Shown: positions 44,178 through 54,648 of the stretch, in pieces | How the letters are laid out: the number at the start of each line of letters is the position of its first letter | Numbering within the stretch: the first letter of the stretch is position 1 | Assembly (NCBI GenBank): GCA_002689925.1 | Contig: NZIO01000048.1 | Location: 1-64,000, forward strand | Origin: Candidatus Pelagibacter sp. | GTDB lineage: Bacteria > Pseudomonadota > Alphaproteobacteria > Pelagibacterales > Pelagibacteraceae | Reading direction: 5' to 3' | DNA: 64,000 nt | Translations under genes and position numbers: made by a program | Notes under the pieces: model-generated | The model's input: only the letters and a program-made list of their open reading frames with translations | What the model was told of the DNA's origin: nothing | Databases searched by the model: none

Positions 44178-44754
44178 GTGATTTTTTAGATAGAATCCTT
44201 TGCAAAGTTCTTCTATGCATTTTTAGTCTACGAGCTGTTTCTGATACATTTCTATTACATAGTTCAAAAACTCTATGGATATGTTCCCATTTTACTCTAT
44301 CAGCTGACATTGGGTTTTCAGGAGGTTTTGCTTTAGACCCTAGGCTTGCTAGAAGTGCAGACTCTACATCGTCTGCATCAACTGGTTTAGCTAAATAATC
44401 AATTGCTCCTGCTTTTACAGCTGCTACAGCGGTTGGAATATTTCCATAACCGGTCAACATAATTATTCTACTATCCTTGTTTACTTTCTGTATTTCTTTT
44501 ACAACCTCCAGTCCGTTTCCATCTTCAAGCCTTAAATCAATAACAGCGAAACCTGGGGGTGAATTTAAAACTGAGCTAATGCCTGCCTTTACACTTTCAG
44601 CCTGAGTAACTGAAAAGCCTTTTTTCTCCATTGCTCTTGACAATCTGTCTCTTAAAGGAGAGTCATCATCCACTATAAGTAGTGATTTATTAGCAAAATC
44701 AATGATTTTTAATAATTTTACGGGTTCTTTCAAATTTTTTTGATTTATTGTCAT
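44170..44754 (-). CDS. regA: RegA/PrrA/ActR-type redox response regulator
   Basis: 194 residues. The receiver has VDDDSPLRDRL and the phosphoacceptor D73 in VIDLRLEDGNGLEVV, very close to the RegA consensus. The C-terminal Fis-type helix-turn-helix (about 155-190: RNVSETARRLKMHRRTLQRIL) has the near-invariant RegA recognition helix. RegA controls respiration, carbon and nitrogen genes according to redox state. Its cognate kinase RegB is at 48024-49310, separated by a + strand operon; usually regB and regA are neighbours. Confidence 0.92.
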   Translation of the reverse strand: MTINQKNLKEPVKLLKIIDFANKSLLIVDDDSPLRDRLSRAMEKKGFSVTQAESVKAGISSVLNSPPGFAVIDLRLEDGNGLEVVKEIQKVNKDSRIIMLTGYGNIPTAVAAVKAGAIDYLAKPVDADDVESALLASLGSKAKPPENPMSADRVKWEHIHRVFELCNRNVSETARRLKMHRRTLQRILSKKSPR

Positions 44755-44764
44755 TCTGTATATC

Positions 44765-44777
44765 TAGTTAGTAACTA
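44765..44777. promoter_or_regulatory. 13-bp palindrome in the regA/decarboxylase divergent region
   Basis: TAGTTA (44765-44770), a central G, then TAACTA (44772-44777) form a palindrome 10 nt before the regA start codon in a 168-nt divergent region. The position fits an operator for regA autoregulation, but no regulator can be named from the sequence. The rest of the region is A+T-rich, with a repeated GAATCT at 44801 and 44821 and an all-A+T inverted repeat at 44876-44894. Confidence 0.25.
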
Positions 44778-44922
44778 AAAAAAAAAATTCAAGTATAAAA
44801 AGAATCTAATTTGGGGAAAAGAATCTCTTTACATTACTACTCATTTCTATAAAAAAAGAAAAAAGTAAGAAATTTTTATTAATTTTTTTAATAATTTTAT
44901 ATAAACAAAGGGGCTATATAAA

Positions 44923-46101
44923 ATGCAAAAATTTAAAACAGTCGACGAGCTTGTAAATCAGCTTAAACCAGAAAAGCCTATTTATTGTATTCGAAAAAAA
45001 TCAATAAAAATAGCATCAAAAACTTTTCAAAACAAATTTCCAGGTAAAGTTTTATATGCTGTAAAAACAAATCCACATCCAGAAATTTTAAAGACAGTAT
45101 TAGAAAGTGGAATTAAAAATTTTGATGTTGCTTCAACAAAAGAAATTAAAGATATAAAAAAAATAAATGCAAAAGTAAAATGTTCTTATATGCATACAGT
45201 AAAAAGTAGAGAAAGTATAAAAGAAGCCTACTTTAAGTTTGGAGTTAAAACGTTTTCTCTAGATACCAAAGATGAACTTATAAAAATATTAGAATCTACT
45301 AATTATGCAAAAAACTTAGAATTATTTGTAAGAGTTTCAGTTTCTAATGAACATGCAGAAATAGATTTATCCAAAAAATTTGGTGCACTAACTTCTGAAG
45401 CAGCAGGTTTATTAAGACTAACAAAATTACATGCTGAAAAAATTGGTTTAAGTTTTCATGTTGGGTCACAATGTATGCATCCAATTTCCTATGCAAAAGG
45501 AATTACTGAAATAGGAAATATAATTAAAAAAACAAAAATTATTCCTGACTACATAAATATTGGAGGTGGATTTCCAACAATTTATCCTGACCTTGTGCCC
45601 CAATCTTTAGATAATTATTTTGAAGAAATTAAAAAAAGTCTAAATAATTTAAAATTATCTAAGTTACCTAAAATTATTTGTGAACCAGGTAGAGCAATAG
45701 TGGCTGAAAGTGGCTCAACAATTGTAAGGGTTAACTTAAGAAAAAAACAAAAACTTTATATCAATGATGGTACATATGGAACGCTTTTTGATGCTGGCAC
45801 ACCTAATATAGTTTTTCCATCACGTCTAATTACAAATGGAAGATTAATTTCTAAAAAACTAACATCGTTTGATTTTTATGGACCTACTTGTGACAGTATG
45901 GATTATATGAAAGGCCCGTTTATACTTCCAAACAATATTAAAGAAAATGATTATATTGAATTAGGCCAACTTGGTGCATATGGATTAACATTTAGAACTC
46001 AATTTAATGGATTTTTCTCAAATGAAATTTATGAAGTTGAGGACGATCCAATCATAACTATGTATGATAAAGACATTAACAAAGCTACTCTCGTTGCTTA
46101 A
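44923..46101 (+). CDS. speC: ornithine/lysine decarboxylase-like PLP enzyme (alanine-racemase fold)
   Basis: 392 residues of the fold-III eukaryotic-type ornithine decarboxylase family. The Schiff-base lysine is K48 in YAVKTNPHP. SFHVGSQC, the phosphate-binding GGGFPT, ICEPGRAIVAESG and the active-site Cys in GPTCDSMDYM follow. It makes putrescine from ornithine and/or cadaverine from lysine; residues discriminating between these cannot be judged here. It heads a tight three-gene operon (next start overlaps its stop by 1 nt) with a deoxyhypusine-synthase-like and an agmatinase-like gene. Confidence 0.88.
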   Translation: MQKFKTVDELVNQLKPEKPIYCIRKKSIKIASKTFQNKFPGKVLYAVKTNPHPEILKTVLESGIKNFDVASTKEIKDIKKINAKVKCSYMHTVKSRESIKEAYFKFGVKTFSLDTKDELIKILESTNYAKNLELFVRVSVSNEHAEIDLSKKFGALTSEAAGLLRLTKLHAEKIGLSFHVGSQCMHPISYAKGITEIGNIIKKTKIIPDYINIGGGFPTIYPDLVPQSLDNYFEEIKKSLNNLKLSKLPKIICEPGRAIVAESGSTIVRVNLRKKQKLYINDGTYGTLFDAGTPNIVFPSRLITNGRLISKKLTSFDFYGPTCDSMDYMKGPFILPNNIKENDYIELGQLGAYGLTFRTQFNGFFSNEIYEVEDDPIITMYDKDINKATLVA

Positions 46102-47144
46102 TGTCTAATAAAAAAACCTTAGGTCATAATAGTAAAAAAGATCTATTAAAAAAACCAGTTGAACATATTGATATTACCACCTTTGACTCTAGAAAGATTA
46201 TTTCTTCTATGGAAAAGATGTCTTTTGTTTCAAGAGAAACTGCTAACGCTGCAAATATTTTTAATGAAATGATTAAAGACAAGAATTGCACAATTTTTTT
46301 AACTCTTGCAGGATCAACTTCTGCCGCTGGTTGTATGAACATTTATAAGGATTTAGTAAAATACAACATGGTAGATGCAATTGTAGCTACTGGAGCTTCA
46401 ATAATAGATATGGATTTTTTTGAAGCTTTAGGTTTTAAGCATTATCAAGGCTCTCAATTTCAAGATGATACAGAATTGAGAAAAAATTACATAGATAGAA
46501 TTTATGACACTTATATCGACGAAGACGAATTACAGACATGTGATAAAAAAATATGTGAAATTGCTGATTCTTTAGAACCAAGAAGCTATACTTCTAGAGA
46601 ATTTATATATGAAATAGGTAAATATTTAAAAGAAAATGCTAAAAAAAAAGAATCTTTAATAGAGACAGCATACGACAATAATGTACCAATATTTTGTCCA
46701 GCGTTTACTGATTCTAGTGCAGGATTTGGTCTAGTCATGCATCAAGAAAAAAATCCAAAAAAACATTTAACTATAGACTCTGTTAGAGAATTTAGAGAAC
46801 TTACAGAAATAAAAATGAAATCTAAAGGGTCTGGTTTATTTATGATAGGTGGTGGCGTTCCAAAAAACTTTGTTCAAGACACTGTTATATGTGCAGAGCT
46901 ATTGGGTAAAGAAGTAGACATGCACAAATATGCCGTACAAATAACAGTAGCTGATTCTAGAGATGGTGCTTGTAGTAGTTCTACACTCAAAGAAGCAAGT
47001 TCCTGGGGGAAAGTTGATATTACAAAAGAACAAATGGTTTTTGCTGAAGCAACTAGTGTTTTACCTTTAATAGCTAGTGATGCGTATCATAAAGGTGATT
47101 GGAAAAATAGAGAAAGAAAAAACTTTTCAAAAATATTTAAATAG
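46101..47144 (+). CDS. deoxyhypusine synthase family protein (probable polyamine-modifying enzyme)
   Basis: 347 residues with the deoxyhypusine synthase fold: LTLAGSTSAAG, IVATGASIIDMD, VPIFCPAFTDSSAGF, FMIGGGVPKNF and ITVADSRDGACSSSTLKEA, then SSWGKV with the catalytic lysine at K304. Eukaryotic and archaeal members transfer the aminobutyl group of spermidine to eIF5A/aIF5A. Bacteria lack that substrate, and related enzymes are known to make homospermidine from putrescine/spermidine. Placement between ornithine decarboxylase and agmatinase-like genes supports polyamine synthesis. The product is inferred. Confidence 0.85.
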   Translation: MSNKKTLGHNSKKDLLKKPVEHIDITTFDSRKIISSMEKMSFVSRETANAANIFNEMIKDKNCTIFLTLAGSTSAAGCMNIYKDLVKYNMVDAIVATGASIIDMDFFEALGFKHYQGSQFQDDTELRKNYIDRIYDTYIDEDELQTCDKKICEIADSLEPRSYTSREFIYEIGKYLKENAKKKESLIETAYDNNVPIFCPAFTDSSAGFGLVMHQEKNPKKHLTIDSVREFRELTEIKMKSKGSGLFMIGGGVPKNFVQDTVICAELLGKEVDMHKYAVQITVADSRDGACSSSTLKEASSWGKVDITKEQMVFAEATSVLPLIASDAYHKGDWKNRERKNFSKIFK

Positions 47145-48031
47145 TGAAATATCTTTCAAATAAAAATGGGTTTCTAGGAATTGATAATAAAGTCAATTTT
47201 AAAGAAAAAGTTGTAGTTGTTCCCTTTGGTCTTGAAAAAACTGTTAGTTATGGTGGCGGAACTAAAAATGGACCTAAAGAAATCATTAAAGCTTCACACC
47301 AAGTAGAGCTTTATGATGAAGAGTTAAATTGTGAACCTTATAAAAAAATAGGTATTAAAACTTTAAAACCATTTAAAATCGATAAAAATATTAAAATAGC
47401 GCTTAATAAGATGTCTAAAATAAACCAAGAAATTTTAGAAAAAAAACTCTTTCCCATAACTTTTGGTGGAGAACATTCAATTACTCCAGGATGCCTTGCT
47501 CCATTTACAAAAAAATTTAAAGATATTTGTCTTTTACATTTTGATGCTCATGCAGACTTACGTGAAAGTTATAATGGAGAAAAATTTTCTCATGCTTCAG
47601 CTATTAAAAGATGTTTGGATTATCCTAATGTTTCGGTAATTTCTTTTGGTATAAGAAATATTTCCAAAAGTGAAATTCCTTTCTTAAAAAAAAATTCTTC
47701 AAGAATAAATATATTTTGGGCAAAAGACAAAAGTAAATGGAATCTGAATAAATTTAAAAGATTAATAAAAAATAAAACAGTTTATTTAACTTTTGATGTT
47801 GATGGATTAGACTCAAGCATTATGCCAGCAACAGGAACTCCTGAACCTGGTGGTTTGCTATGGGATGAAACTTTAGATATTATCAGAATTGCTGCAAAAA
47901 ATTCTAAAATTGTTGGAGCTGATATAAATGAATTATCTCCAATAAAAGGTTTTAATTCATATAATTTTTTAGTAGCAAAACTAGCTTATAAAATTTTAGC
48001 TTATTCTTTTGAATTTAAAAAAACTAAATAG
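47144..48031 (+). CDS. speB: agmatinase/ureohydrolase family protein
   Basis: 295 residues from a GTG start overlapping the previous stop by 1 nt. Dimanganese ligands are visible in GGEHSITPG, HFDAHADLRE and TFDVDGLDSSIMPATGTPEPGG. The family hydrolyses agmatine, guanidinobutyrate or related guanidines to urea. Operon partners point to putrescine production from agmatine, but no arginine decarboxylase is in the window. The specificity therefore stays open. Overlaps the convergent regB by 8 nt. Confidence 0.85.
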   Translation: MKYLSNKNGFLGIDNKVNFKEKVVVVPFGLEKTVSYGGGTKNGPKEIIKASHQVELYDEELNCEPYKKIGIKTLKPFKIDKNIKIALNKMSKINQEILEKKLFPITFGGEHSITPGCLAPFTKKFKDICLLHFDAHADLRESYNGEKFSHASAIKRCLDYPNVSVISFGIRNISKSEIPFLKKNSSRINIFWAKDKSKWNLNKFKRLIKNKTVYLTFDVDGLDSSIMPATGTPEPGGLLWDETLDIIRIAAKNSKIVGADINELSPIKGFNSYNFLVAKLAYKILAYSFEFKKTK

Positions 48032-49310
48032 ATGTTAAATGATTAGTTGACCAACTAATTATTACCCTAGCACCATTAAGTTCAGGGCATTTTCCAAAAT
48101 TTACTTTTGCTTTCATTCTTTCTAATAATGTCTTACCAATAAATGTTCCCAGCCCTAATCCAGATTTTGAACTAATAATTTTATCTTTGGATCTAATATA
48201 TGGCTCTCCTAATAAACTTCTTATATCATCTGAGAATCCTGGACCATCATCAGAAATTATTACTTTTGTTATTAGGTCATCACTTTCTAATCTAATTTTA
48301 ATAATTGAATTACCATATTTAACTGCATTACCTATAAAATTTCTTAAGCCATAAGTAATTTCTAAAGTTTTAGCTATATTTGGATTTATTTTATTTTTTT
48401 CTATATCTAAGAATATTGCTTTAGTAGAAATTTTATCAAAGGAGTTAACAATTTCATTTAATAAGTCTGAAATTCTTGCATTAGTCAAGAAGCTATCTTC
48501 ATTGAGTTGATCTTGGGAAATATTTTTTAAAATCTCTGAGCATCTTTTTGTTTGGCTTATTAATAAATCTATATCCTTTGAATATTTTGTGTTAGCCCCT
48601 ATTTCTTTTTCTAATTCTTTTGCTATGACTGTTATCGTAGATAATGGTGTACCCAGTGAATGAGCTGCTGCTGCAGCTTGCAAACCTATTGATTCTAACT
48701 CATGTTCTTTTGCCATAACTAGTTCTAATCGGTTTAATGCTTCTGTATGTTTTCTTGATTCTATTCCAAATCTAGAACCAAAATAAGTTAAAAAAACTAA
48801 ACCTATAATAATAGCTATAGGGATGGCATATAAATAATAATCTGGCACATGAAAATGTATACCCTCAAAATATGGCAAAGGATAATGATCTATTGTTAAA
48901 AAAATTAAGAGTATAGCTGTAAAAATTGATAAATTTATAGTGCTTTTTAAAGATAAAAAAGTTGAAGAAACTATAGCAGGAATGATTAATAAAATTACAA
49001 AAGGATTTGTTATACCACCTGTAAAATATAATAACAAAGCAAGTTGAATCAAATCGTAAAATAAAAAAAATGTTGCCGTTAAATTATTTAATTGATTATT
49101 TTTAATTTTAAAATTTAAAAAAAGATTAGTTGCTATTCCTAAGAACACTATGAACGAACAGTAAAAAAAAGGAAGCTTAAAATTTAAAATAAAATAAACA
49201 AAGCTTATTGTAAAATATTGTCCAATTATAGCTATCCACCTTAATATGACTAAAGTTTTTTTATCTAGCCTAATATTGTCTTTGGATGTAAATAACTCTG
49301 TGAATTGCAT
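48024..49310 (-). CDS. regB: RegB/PrrB-type redox sensor kinase
   Basis: 428 residues. Six membrane helices occupy about 20-178 and include the quinone-binding signature GGITNPF (98-104). The H-box is AAAAAHSLGTPLSTI with H217, and C257 in SQTKRCSEIL corresponds to the redox-active cysteine of RegB. Catalytic ATP-binding motifs DDGPGFSD and SGLGLGTFIG follow. It senses the quinone pool and phosphorylates RegA. The SenC/PrrC gene that often accompanies the pair is absent here. The gene lies 5 nt downstream of gyrB on the same strand. Confidence 0.92.
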   Translation of the reverse strand: MQFTELFTSKDNIRLDKKTLVILRWIAIIGQYFTISFVYFILNFKLPFFYCSFIVFLGIATNLFLNFKIKNNQLNNLTATFFLFYDLIQLALLLYFTGGITNPFVILLIIPAIVSSTFLSLKSTINLSIFTAILLIFLTIDHYPLPYFEGIHFHVPDYYLYAIPIAIIIGLVFLTYFGSRFGIESRKHTEALNRLELVMAKEHELESIGLQAAAAAHSLGTPLSTITVIAKELEKEIGANTKYSKDIDLLISQTKRCSEILKNISQDQLNEDSFLTNARISDLLNEIVNSFDKISTKAIFLDIEKNKINPNIAKTLEITYGLRNFIGNAVKYGNSIIKIRLESDDLITKVIISDDGPGFSDDIRSLLGEPYIRSKDKIISSKSGLGLGTFIGKTLLERMKAKVNFGKCPELNGARVIISWSTNHLTSI

Positions 49311-49315
49311 TAGAA

Positions 49316-51405
<2,090 letters not shown>

Positions 51406-51454
51406 TTTTTTTACCAATTTAAGAAATTTGTTTAAAATTATAATCTTAAAAAGA

Positions 51455-52567
51455 TCATATTTTCATTGGCATTATAACGAAAATACTATCGGGATCTGAT
51501 GAGTCTTTAATTATAGCTGGTGAACCTGTATCTTTAAGATTAAAAACCATTTTATCACCTTCCATTTGTGAAGCAACATCCATAAGATATTTAGAATTAA
51601 AGCTTATAGACATTTCATCTGAGTTAAAACTAGCTGGGACTAATTCTGTACCATCTCCGCTGCTAGGACTGTTCACAGTTAATTTTATATTATCTTTCAA
51701 TAATTGCATTTTAACACCTTCTTTTTTATCTGAAGATACAGAAGCTACTCTATCAACAGATTTTATAAAATCTTTGGGATTTACTTCCAAATTTTTAACA
51801 TTTTCTTTAGGTATTACTTGGGTATAGTCTGGAAATTTACCATCAATTACTTTGGAAATTATAGAACAATTATTTATCTCAAATTTAATTTTAGCTTTAT
51901 TATTATAAATTTTTATATCTTTTGATACGTTTTCTAACATTGATGAAATAATAAAAATAATTTTTCTTGGTAATATAATTGGCTCAAAAACTATATCATT
52001 TTCTATTTTAAAGCTGCTTTTTGAAAGTCTGTGACTATCTGTTGAAATCGCATTAAAATAAAATTTATCTCCTAGTTGAGTTTTATGAAAAAAAATTCCA
52101 CTTAGATAATGCCTTGTCTCATCATTTGAAATAGAAATTTTTGTTTTATCAATTATTTTTTTTAAATTATCAGATTTAAAGGTTATACCTTCAATTTGAA
52201 AATCTTCGTTTGAAAGTGGAAAATCCTCTGATTTTAAACATAAAAGATTAAATTTAGAATTTCCTGATTTTAATTGTAATTTATTTTCAGTTATAAGTTT
52301 AATTTCAATTTTTGAATTTACGGAACATTTTCTAACTATATCATATAAAATTGCTGCTGATGTAGAGGTTGAGCCTTCTTCAATTACTTGTGTATCTATT
52401 TCTTCAACGAAAATTATGTCTAAATCTGTTGCTGTTAATTTGACTTTAGAGCCAGAAGCTTCAATTAAAACATTTGCCAATATAGGTAATGTATTTTTTT
52501 TTTCTATTATTCCTTGTATATGATTAAGTGAATTTAAAATTACATCACGTTCTAAGATAACTTCCAT
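51455..52567 (-). CDS. dnaN: DNA polymerase III beta sliding clamp
   Basis: 370 residues, three clamp domains. Typical segments are ILERDVILNSL at the start, LPILANVLIEA, DFPDYTQVIP (here GKFPDYTQVIP) and the C-terminal DPDSIFVIMPMKI. The clamp tethers Pol III and other partners to DNA. It lies 8 nt downstream of dnaA on the same strand, the standard dnaA-dnaN order. Length matches the family. Confidence 0.97.
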   Translation of the reverse strand: MEVILERDVILNSLNHIQGIIEKKNTLPILANVLIEASGSKVKLTATDLDIIFVEEIDTQVIEEGSTSTSAAILYDIVRKCSVNSKIEIKLITENKLQLKSGNSKFNLLCLKSEDFPLSNEDFQIEGITFKSDNLKKIIDKTKISISNDETRHYLSGIFFHKTQLGDKFYFNAISTDSHRLSKSSFKIENDIVFEPIILPRKIIFIISSMLENVSKDIKIYNNKAKIKFEINNCSIISKVIDGKFPDYTQVIPKENVKNLEVNPKDFIKSVDRVASVSSDKKEGVKMQLLKDNIKLTVNSPSSGDGTELVPASFNSDEMSISFNSKYLMDVASQMEGDKMVFNLKDTGSPAIIKDSSDPDSIFVIMPMKI

Positions 52568-52575
52568 AGCAAATT

Positions 52576-53991
52576 TTAATACTTTATAAAAATATTTTCA
52601 ATTTGATTAATATTTTCTTTCATTTCATGGTCTATTTTAAACAATCTATCTATTGTTTTAACTGCATGAATAACGGTTGTATGGTCTCTTCCACAAAAAT
52701 TTCTACCTATTTCTGGTAATGATTTTGTTGTATGTTTTTTTGCTAAATACATAGCTATTTGCCTTGGTCTAACCAAAAATCTCGATCTTTTAGCAGATAA
52801 CATTTCTTTAATATTAATTTTAAAGTGAGAGGCAACTGTTGTTTGAATTTTTTCAATATTTATATAATTTATATTTGACTCCACAACATCTTTTAAAATT
52901 GTTTTACACTCAGAAATATTTGGTGATTTTTTATAAATTCTACTAAAAGCTAAAATTCTATTTAAAGCGCCTATTGTTTCTCTTGTATTAACTCTTATTT
53001 TTGTTGCTAAAAAAGCAAGTATATCTTCATCTAGATCTATAGTATCTGGATAGTTTTTTTTAACTTCAGCCAATTTATTTTTAATTATAGCAAGTCTTAA
53101 ATTAAAATCTGCTGGTTGAATATCTACAACCAATCCACCTGATAATCTAGATTTTATTCTTTCTTGTATTCTATCTAGATTAGCTGGGGCTCTATCAGAA
53201 GATACAACTATTTGAGAGCCTTTATCAATCAAATCATTAAAAGTATGAAAAAACTCTTCTTGCATAACTTCTTTGCCTCGCACAAACTGTATATCATCAA
53301 TAATAAATACATCTGCTTTTCTAAAAAAATCTTTAAACTTAACCATTTCTTTATTTTTTATTGACTTAATAAAATGATACATAAATCTTTCGGCAGAAAT
53401 AAACATTACATTAAATCTCTCCTTCATGCTTAGACCAATAGAGTTTAATAAATGTGTCTTTCCCATACCAACCCCACCATAAATGAATAAAGGATTATAA
53501 TGAGTAAAATTTTCACATACCTTTTTGGCTGCTGTAAAAGCTAATTTATTGCTATCACCAAGTACAAAATTTTCAAAGCTCTTATTATTATCCAGTCGGC
53601 TATAATTAACAATTGAATACTCTATTGGAGTAATATTGTTTAAATTATTGCCTCTTTGATTACTTGAATTAGAAATACTATTTTCATATGACTTAATGTC
53701 AATAGGCTCTATTGCAAATTCAATTCTTGTTATCGTTTCTTTATTTTCTTTTATTACATCTAAGATTTTATCAGCATATCTAGAAACTACCCAATCACGA
53801 ATAAAACGAGTGGGTACAGCTAAAATCAAATAATGATTATATTCTTTTTTTAAATTAATGTTTTTTATCCAGCTTTCGTAAATATCATTACCAAAATTTT
53901 TTTTTAATTTTTGTAAAATATCTTGCCAGTTTAAAAAATTTTCTTCATTACCATCTTGCAGATTTTGTTTTAAGTTTTCAATTTTTTTCAT
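52576..53991 (-). CDS. dnaA: chromosomal replication initiator DnaA
   Basis: 471 residues. Domain I (about 15-90) binds partners, and a short Asn/Ser-rich linker (100-130) is domain II. Domain III is the AAA+ ATPase with Walker A GGVGMGKT (172-179) and Walker B VFIIDDIQF. Domain IV ends with the DnaA-box recognition helix CGRDHTTVIHAVKTI. It opens oriC. The upstream neighbours rpsT and mutM and downstream dnaN match the alphaproteobacterial dnaA locus. A 346-nt A+T-rich gap precedes the gene. Confidence 0.98.
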   Translation of the reverse strand: MKKIENLKQNLQDGNEENFLNWQDILQKLKKNFGNDIYESWIKNINLKKEYNHYLILAVPTRFIRDWVVSRYADKILDVIKENKETITRIEFAIEPIDIKSYENSISNSSNQRGNNLNNITPIEYSIVNYSRLDNNKSFENFVLGDSNKLAFTAAKKVCENFTHYNPLFIYGGVGMGKTHLLNSIGLSMKERFNVMFISAERFMYHFIKSIKNKEMVKFKDFFRKADVFIIDDIQFVRGKEVMQEEFFHTFNDLIDKGSQIVVSSDRAPANLDRIQERIKSRLSGGLVVDIQPADFNLRLAIIKNKLAEVKKNYPDTIDLDEDILAFLATKIRVNTRETIGALNRILAFSRIYKKSPNISECKTILKDVVESNINYINIEKIQTTVASHFKINIKEMLSAKRSRFLVRPRQIAMYLAKKHTTKSLPEIGRNFCGRDHTTVIHAVKTIDRLFKIDHEMKENINQIENIFIKY

Positions 53992-54337
53992 TTGATTTTT
54001 TTTGAAATATAGTTTTAATTTTTTTAATCAGTATATGCAAGATAAACTTTTTTTTTTTTAATTAAAAAATTATATTTTTAAAATTCTGGTTGCATTTTAA
54101 TAAATAATTTTTCAAAATTTTTTTAAAAAATTTGAATTCTATTTATAGTATTATTTTTAACTTTATAAGTGTTTCAACTTATAAGTAGATAAAACTATAT
54201 TTAGTTTATTTTGAAAAAATTTAATATTAGTAGGTATATAAAATTTATTTTAATTAAAACAATTCTTATATAGATCAAATAACAACTGAGAAGAGCAGAG
54301 ATTAAGATTTGATCAACTTAGAATTGATTTATTTTGA
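53992..54337. other. 346-nt A+T-rich gap upstream of dnaA with inverted repeats
   Basis: This is the longest gene-free stretch in the window. It contains long A/T runs, including a T-run at about 54048-54059. There is an 8-bp inverted repeat TTATAAGT (54163-54170)/ACTTATAA (54177-54184) with a 6-nt loop. A second 8-bp inverted repeat, GATCAAAT (54273-54280)/ATTTGATC (54307-54314), encloses a purine-rich 26-nt loop just after rpsT. I found no consensus DnaA box (TTATNCACA). It must hold the dnaA promoter and perhaps the rpsT 3' end; an origin function is possible but not supported. Confidence 0.4.
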
Positions 54338-54601
54338 TTACTTTAATTTACTTATTTTTTTTGTAACTCTAGAAACTATTCGTGATGATGTATTTTTTTT
54401 AATTATACCCGTCTTGCTTGCTTTCATTAGCTCAGAGTTGAATTCTGGCAAAAATTTAATTAATGCTTTTTTATCTTTCTTATTAATTAAATCGTTAGCT
54501 TTTTTAATTACAGATTTATATTTGCTTTTTCTTATTCTATTTACTGCTGTTTGCAACTTAACTCTTCGAACACGTCTAATAGCTGATTTAGTATTTGGCA
54601 T
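54338..54601 (-). CDS. rpsT: 30S ribosomal protein S20
   Basis: 87 residues, the family size. MPNTKSAIRRVRRV is the S20 N terminus, and the rest is a basic helical protein (NRIRKSKYKSVIKKAN, SSRIVSRVTKKI). S20 binds 16S rRNA early in 30S assembly. Position directly before dnaA on the same strand is typical of alphaproteobacteria. A frame on the opposite strand (54309-54611) is a shadow of this gene. Confidence 0.95.
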   Translation of the reverse strand: MPNTKSAIRRVRRVKLQTAVNRIRKSKYKSVIKKANDLINKKDKKALIKFLPEFNSELMKASKTGIIKKNTSSRIVSRVTKKISKLK

Positions 54602-54648
54602 AAAAGAATGACTTTATAACTTTTAGTTAATAAAGGGTCAATAAATAT

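Noticed and set aside
44876-44894. TTATTAA/TTAATAA inverted repeat as a terminator or operator
   Set aside because: All-A+T repeats of this size are expected by chance in such DNA.
44755-44922. speF-type RNA leader before the decarboxylase gene
   Set aside because: Length would allow it, but I see only short A+T inverted repeats and cannot match a known structure by eye.
45000-48000. Polyamine operon as recent horizontal transfer
   Set aside because: Its base composition and codon use look the same as neighbouring genes, so transfer cannot be argued from this window alone.
54309-54611. 100-codon hydrophobic frame on the + strand opposite rpsT
   Set aside because: It is a mirror of the basic S20 gene; rpsT has clear family sequence and conserved position.
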